From the NCBI RefSeq assembly GCF_030818935.1, contig NZ_JAUTBD010000001.1:1-64000 (forward strand): a DNA stretch of 64,000 nt, in the 5' to 3' direction. Every line of letters begins with the position of its first letter. The first letter of the stretch is position 1. A program made the translations under genes and the position numbers. Under the pieces are notes generated by a model that worked only from the letters and a program-made list of their open reading frames with translations, was not told the origin of the DNA and did not search any database. This document shows, piece after piece, positions 61,397 to 64,000 of the stretch. This DNA comes from Microbacterium sp. SORGH_AS_1204. Lineage in GTDB: Bacteria; Actinomycetota; Actinomycetes; Actinomycetales; Microbacteriaceae.

Positions 61397-61726
61397 ATGA
61401 GCGATGACGACGACCAGACCAAGAAGGACTTCGACGACGCGGTGAACATGACCGCGAGCGAGCTGAAGAAGTGGCTCGACACCGACGAGTCGAAATCCGT
61501 CGGGCAGAAGAAGGATGGCGGCGAGTCGACCGGTCACGAGAGCGGGCGGCACATCGTGCGGATCCTCGAGAAGAAGAAGGCCGATCTCACCGACGACGAT
61601 TACGCCCACATGCGCAAGGTCGTCGGCTACGTCAAGCGCCACAGCGCGCAGAAGCCGAAGGGCGACATCACCGACACCGACTGGCGCTACTCGCTGATGA
61701 ACTGGGGCAACGACCCGGAGAAGTGA
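61397..61726 (+). CDS. DUF3140 family protein
   Basis: This 109-residue charged protein reads FDDAVNMTASELKKWLDTDESKSVG, then SGRHIVRILEKKKADLTDDDYAHMRKVVGYVKRH and ends with TDTDWRYSLMNWGND, matching the DUF3140 pattern. The ATG at 61397 is chosen because upstream codons are composition-biased. The function of the family is unknown; some members are tied to DNA binding. Confidence 0.87.
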   Translation: MSDDDDQTKKDFDDAVNMTASELKKWLDTDESKSVGQKKDGGESTGHESGRHIVRILEKKKADLTDDDYAHMRKVVGYVKRHSAQKPKGDITDTDWRYSLMNWGNDPEK

Positions 61727-61762
61727 CCCGGCGTTCATAGGCGTCGGGAGTACAACGGACTC

Positions 61763-62761
61763 ATGCCCATCATCGACAGCGCCGTGTACGTCGACGGTCA
61801 CCGCATCGAGAACCCCGCGAGCCTCGACCAGACCTTCGAGTACATGGAGGCCCACGGCGGCATGGCGTGGATCGGGCTGCTGCGTCCCTCGCCCGACGAG
61901 CTGGAACGCGTGGCCGCGGAGTTCTCGCTGCACCCGCTCGCCGTGGAGGACGCGCTCACGGGCCATCAGCGGGCGAAGCTCGAACGCTACGGCGACAACC
62001 TCTTCGCGGTGCTGCGGCCGGCGCGCTACATCGACGAGAGCGAGACGGTCGAATTCGGCGAGCTGCACGTCTTCATCGGTGCCGATTACGTCGTGACCGT
62101 GCGCCACGCCGAAGTGCCCGACCTCTCGCGCGTGCGCCGCCGCCTCGAGAAGAACCCCGACCTGCTCGCGCGCGGACCCGAGGCCGTGCTGTACGCGATC
62201 CTCGACGAGGTCGTCGACCAGTACGACCCGGTCGCACGGGGGCTGCGCAACGACGTCGACGAGATCGAGGACCAGCTGTTCGGCACCGGCGGCGCCGAGC
62301 TCACGCAGCGCATCTACGAGCTCGCCCGCGAGGTCATCCACTTCCAACGTGCCGCCGAGCCGCTGCGCGGCATGCTCGAGGGTCTGCTGCGCGGAGCCGA
62401 CAAGTACGGCGTCGACCTCGAGCTGCAGCGCTCGCTCCGCGACGTGCTCGACCACGTGCTGCGTCAGTGCGAGAAGCTCTCGGCATTGCGCGCCATCCTC
62501 GACAACGCTCTGACCGTCAACGCCACTCTCGTCACGCAACGTCAGACCGAGACGTCGCTGCAGCAGAACGAGCAGGTGAAGAAGATCTCGGGGTGGGCCG
62601 CGATCCTGTTCGGCCCGTCGCTCATCGGGGCCATCTACGGCATGAACTTCGAGAACATGCCCGAATTGACGTGGCAGTACGGCTACCCGATGGCACTCGT
62701 GCTGATGGTCGCGGTGTCGGCGGGTCTGTGGGTGACGTTCAAGTGGAAGAAGTGGCTCTGA
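61763..62761 (+). CDS. corA: CorA-type magnesium/cobalt channel
   Basis: This 332-residue protein has a long cytosolic domain, a stalk helix and two C-terminal membrane segments joined by the selectivity motif [10 protein letters not shown]. It ends in the basic tail FKWKKWL typical of CorA. The ATG at 61763 follows the DUF3140 gene by 36 bases. Confidence 0.95.
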   Translation: MPIIDSAVYVDGHRIENPASLDQTFEYMEAHGGMAWIGLLRPSPDELERVAAEFSLHPLAVEDALTGHQRAKLERYGDNLFAVLRPARYIDESETVEFGELHVFIGADYVVTVRHAEVPDLSRVRRRLEKNPDLLARGPEAVLYAILDEVVDQYDPVARGLRNDVDEIEDQLFGTGGAELTQRIYELAREVIHFQRAAEPLRGMLEGLLRGADKYGVDLELQRSLRDVLDHVLRQCEKLSALRAILDNALTVNATLVTQRQTETSLQQNEQVKKISGWAAILFGPSLIGAIYGMNFENMPELTWQYGYPMALVLMVAVSAGLWVTFKWKKWL

Positions 62762-62834
62762 GCCATGGCATCCGGATGCCGCCGATCTCGGCGCGCTTGC
62801 TGGACAGGCGGTGCGCGAAACGAATGATGGGTAC

Positions 62835-64000
62835 GTGAACGACTCCACTCCGCGCTCGGGCGACCCCGCCGAGCCGATCCACACCTCGACCGTGCAGCTC
62901 GAGGACAGCGGCTACCACAAGGGCCTGTCGTCGCGTCAGGTGCAGATGATCGCCATCGGCGGCGCGATCGGAACGGGACTGTTCCTCGGCGCCGGCGGCC
63001 GTCTCGCCCAGGCGGGTCCGGCGATCGTCATCTCGTACGCCGTGTGCGGCGTCTTCGCGTTCTTCATCCTTCGCGCGCTCGGCGAGCTCGTGCTGCACCG
63101 CCCGAGCTCGGGGTCGTTCGTGTCGTACGCGCGCGAGTTCTTCGGCGAGAAGGCCGCGTTCGTCTCGGGCTGGTTCTACTGGATCAACTGGGCGATGACG
63201 ACGATCGTCGACATCACCGCCGCCGCCGTCTACATGAACTTCTTCGGCAAGTACGTGCCTTGGATCGGCGCCGTGCCGCAGTGGGCGTGGGCGCTCATCG
63301 CCCTCATCGTCGTACTGGCGGTCAACCTCGTCTCCGTGAAGGTGTTCGGCGAGCTGGAGTTCTGGTTCGCGCTCATCAAGGTCGCCGCCCTGGTGGCGTT
63401 CCTACTGGTCGGCATCTACTTCGTGGTGTTCGGCACCCCCAACGGCTCGCCCGTCGGCTTCTCGCTCATCGCCGACAACGGCGGGTTCCTCCCCAACGGC
63501 ATCCTGCCCGCCATTCTGCTCATGCAGGGCGTCGTCTTCGCCTACGCCTCGATCGAGCTGATCGGTACCGCCGCCGGTGAGACGAAAGACCCCGAGAAGG
63601 TCATGCCCCGCGCCATCAACTCGGTGGTGATACGCGTGGCGGTGTTCTACGTCGGCTCGGTGCTGCTGCTCTCGCTCCTGCTGCCGTTCACGGCGTACTC
63701 GGCCGGGCAGAGCCCGTTCGTGACCTTCTTCGCCTCGATCGGGGTGCCGGGCGTCGACGTGATCATGAACATGGTCGTGCTCACCGCGGCGCTGTCGTCG
63801 CTGAACGCAGGTCTCTACTCGACCGGGCGCATCCTGCGCTCGATGGCGATCGCGGGCTCCGCGCCGCAGTTCGCGGCCCGCATGAACAAGGCCGGCGTGC
63901 CCTACGGCGGCATCGCGATCACCGCGGTCGTGGCGCTGCTGGGCGTGGTGCTGAACTTCTTCGTGCCCGCCGAGGCGTTCGAGACGGTTCTCAGCGTCGC
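62835..64000 (+). CDS. APC-family amino acid permease (cut by window end)
   Basis: 388 codons are visible and the frame stays open to the last base. A GTG at 62835 starts [10 protein letters not shown]; the transporter body begins with [26 protein letters not shown], the hallmark of the AAT branch (AnsP, CycA, GabP). About nine of twelve membrane segments are present. Substrate within the group (Asn, Ser, Ala, GABA) cannot be fixed from this part. Confidence 0.93.
   Translation, partial: MNDSTPRSGDPAEPIHTSTVQLEDSGYHKGLSSRQVQMIAIGGAIGTGLFLGAGGRLAQAGPAIVISYAVCGVFAFFILRALGELVLHRPSSGSFVSYAREFFGEKAAFVSGWFYWINWAMTTIVDITAAAVYMNFFGKYVPWIGAVPQWAWALIALIVVLAVNLVSVKVFGELEFWFALIKVAALVAFLLVGIYFVVFGTPNGSPVGFSLIADNGGFLPNGILPAILLMQGVVFAYASIELIGTAAGETKDPEKVMPRAINSVVIRVAVFYVGSVLLLSLLLPFTAYSAGQSPFVTFFASIGVPGVDVIMNMVVLTAALSSLNAGLYSTGRILRSMAIAGSAPQFAARMNKAGVPYGGIAITAVVALLGVVLNFFVPAEAFETVLSV

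Overview
The window reads as chromosomal DNA of a high-GC actinobacterium, most likely Microbacteriaceae and close to Microbacterium. Evidence: about 70% GC, frequent GTG starts, tightly overlapping operons, LacI-type regulators, an ABC sugar importer without its own ATPase, zinc-independent forms of ribosomal proteins, a DtxR/IdeR box at a heme oxygenase, and a CopD-CtaG fusion. There are no tRNA or rRNA genes, no CRISPR array, and no complete insertion sequence.

Positions 1-36.9 kb form a large L-arabinose polysaccharide or glycoprotein utilisation locus. It begins with the 3' end of araA (L-arabinose isomerase). Seven very large secreted proteins follow (1703-4621, 4883-8257, 8294-11611, 11832-14534, 14677-18267, 19194-23336, 32892-36839). 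Each has a signal peptide, an N-terminal LamG-like domain, bacterial Ig-like linkers, and a catalytic core: five GH43-type, one GH127/146-type, one clan-A (GH39-like) TIM barrel. All seven end in a shared module of about 90 residues that I cannot assign to a known family. In six copies it carries one Cys in an RC[IV]AG[KR] motif and a second as the penultimate residue. The seventh copy has lost both. A LacI - binding protein - permease - permease - GH127 operon (29628 down to 23509) imports and cleaves the released oligosaccharides. A second LacI paralogue and an (alpha/alpha)6 glycosidase complete the locus.

Two palindromic operator families tie the locus together. Family A (TGTTAnCGnnnACA) overlaps promoters of the GH43/GH127 genes and of a 61-codon small gene at 18537. 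Family B (GAACCGGTTC) lies at both lacI genes, the (alpha/alpha)6 glycosidase and the TIM-barrel gene. The implied scheme is: secreted enzymes trim arabinose-rich material, the ABC system takes up oligosaccharides, cytosolic GH127 releases L-arabinose, and AraA begins its catabolism.

From 37 kb on, the content is housekeeping and metal homeostasis: a metQNI methionine importer; a lower-GC toxin-antitoxin-like pair whose antitoxin frame is broken by one base; a DoxX-like protein; a Zur-boxed znuACB cluster followed by zur, a two-gene permease/YcgQ pair, a propeller protein and a 3-methyladenine DNA glycosylase; rpmB-rpmG-rpsN behind a structured leader; a LuxR regulator; an HU protein; CopD-CtaG; a thioredoxin-reductase-like enzyme divergent from a MerR regulator; a Pif1/RecD-like helicase; a DtxR-boxed heme oxygenase; a catalytically dead beta-lactamase-like lipoprotein; an EamA transporter; DUF3140; CorA; and a truncated amino-acid permease.
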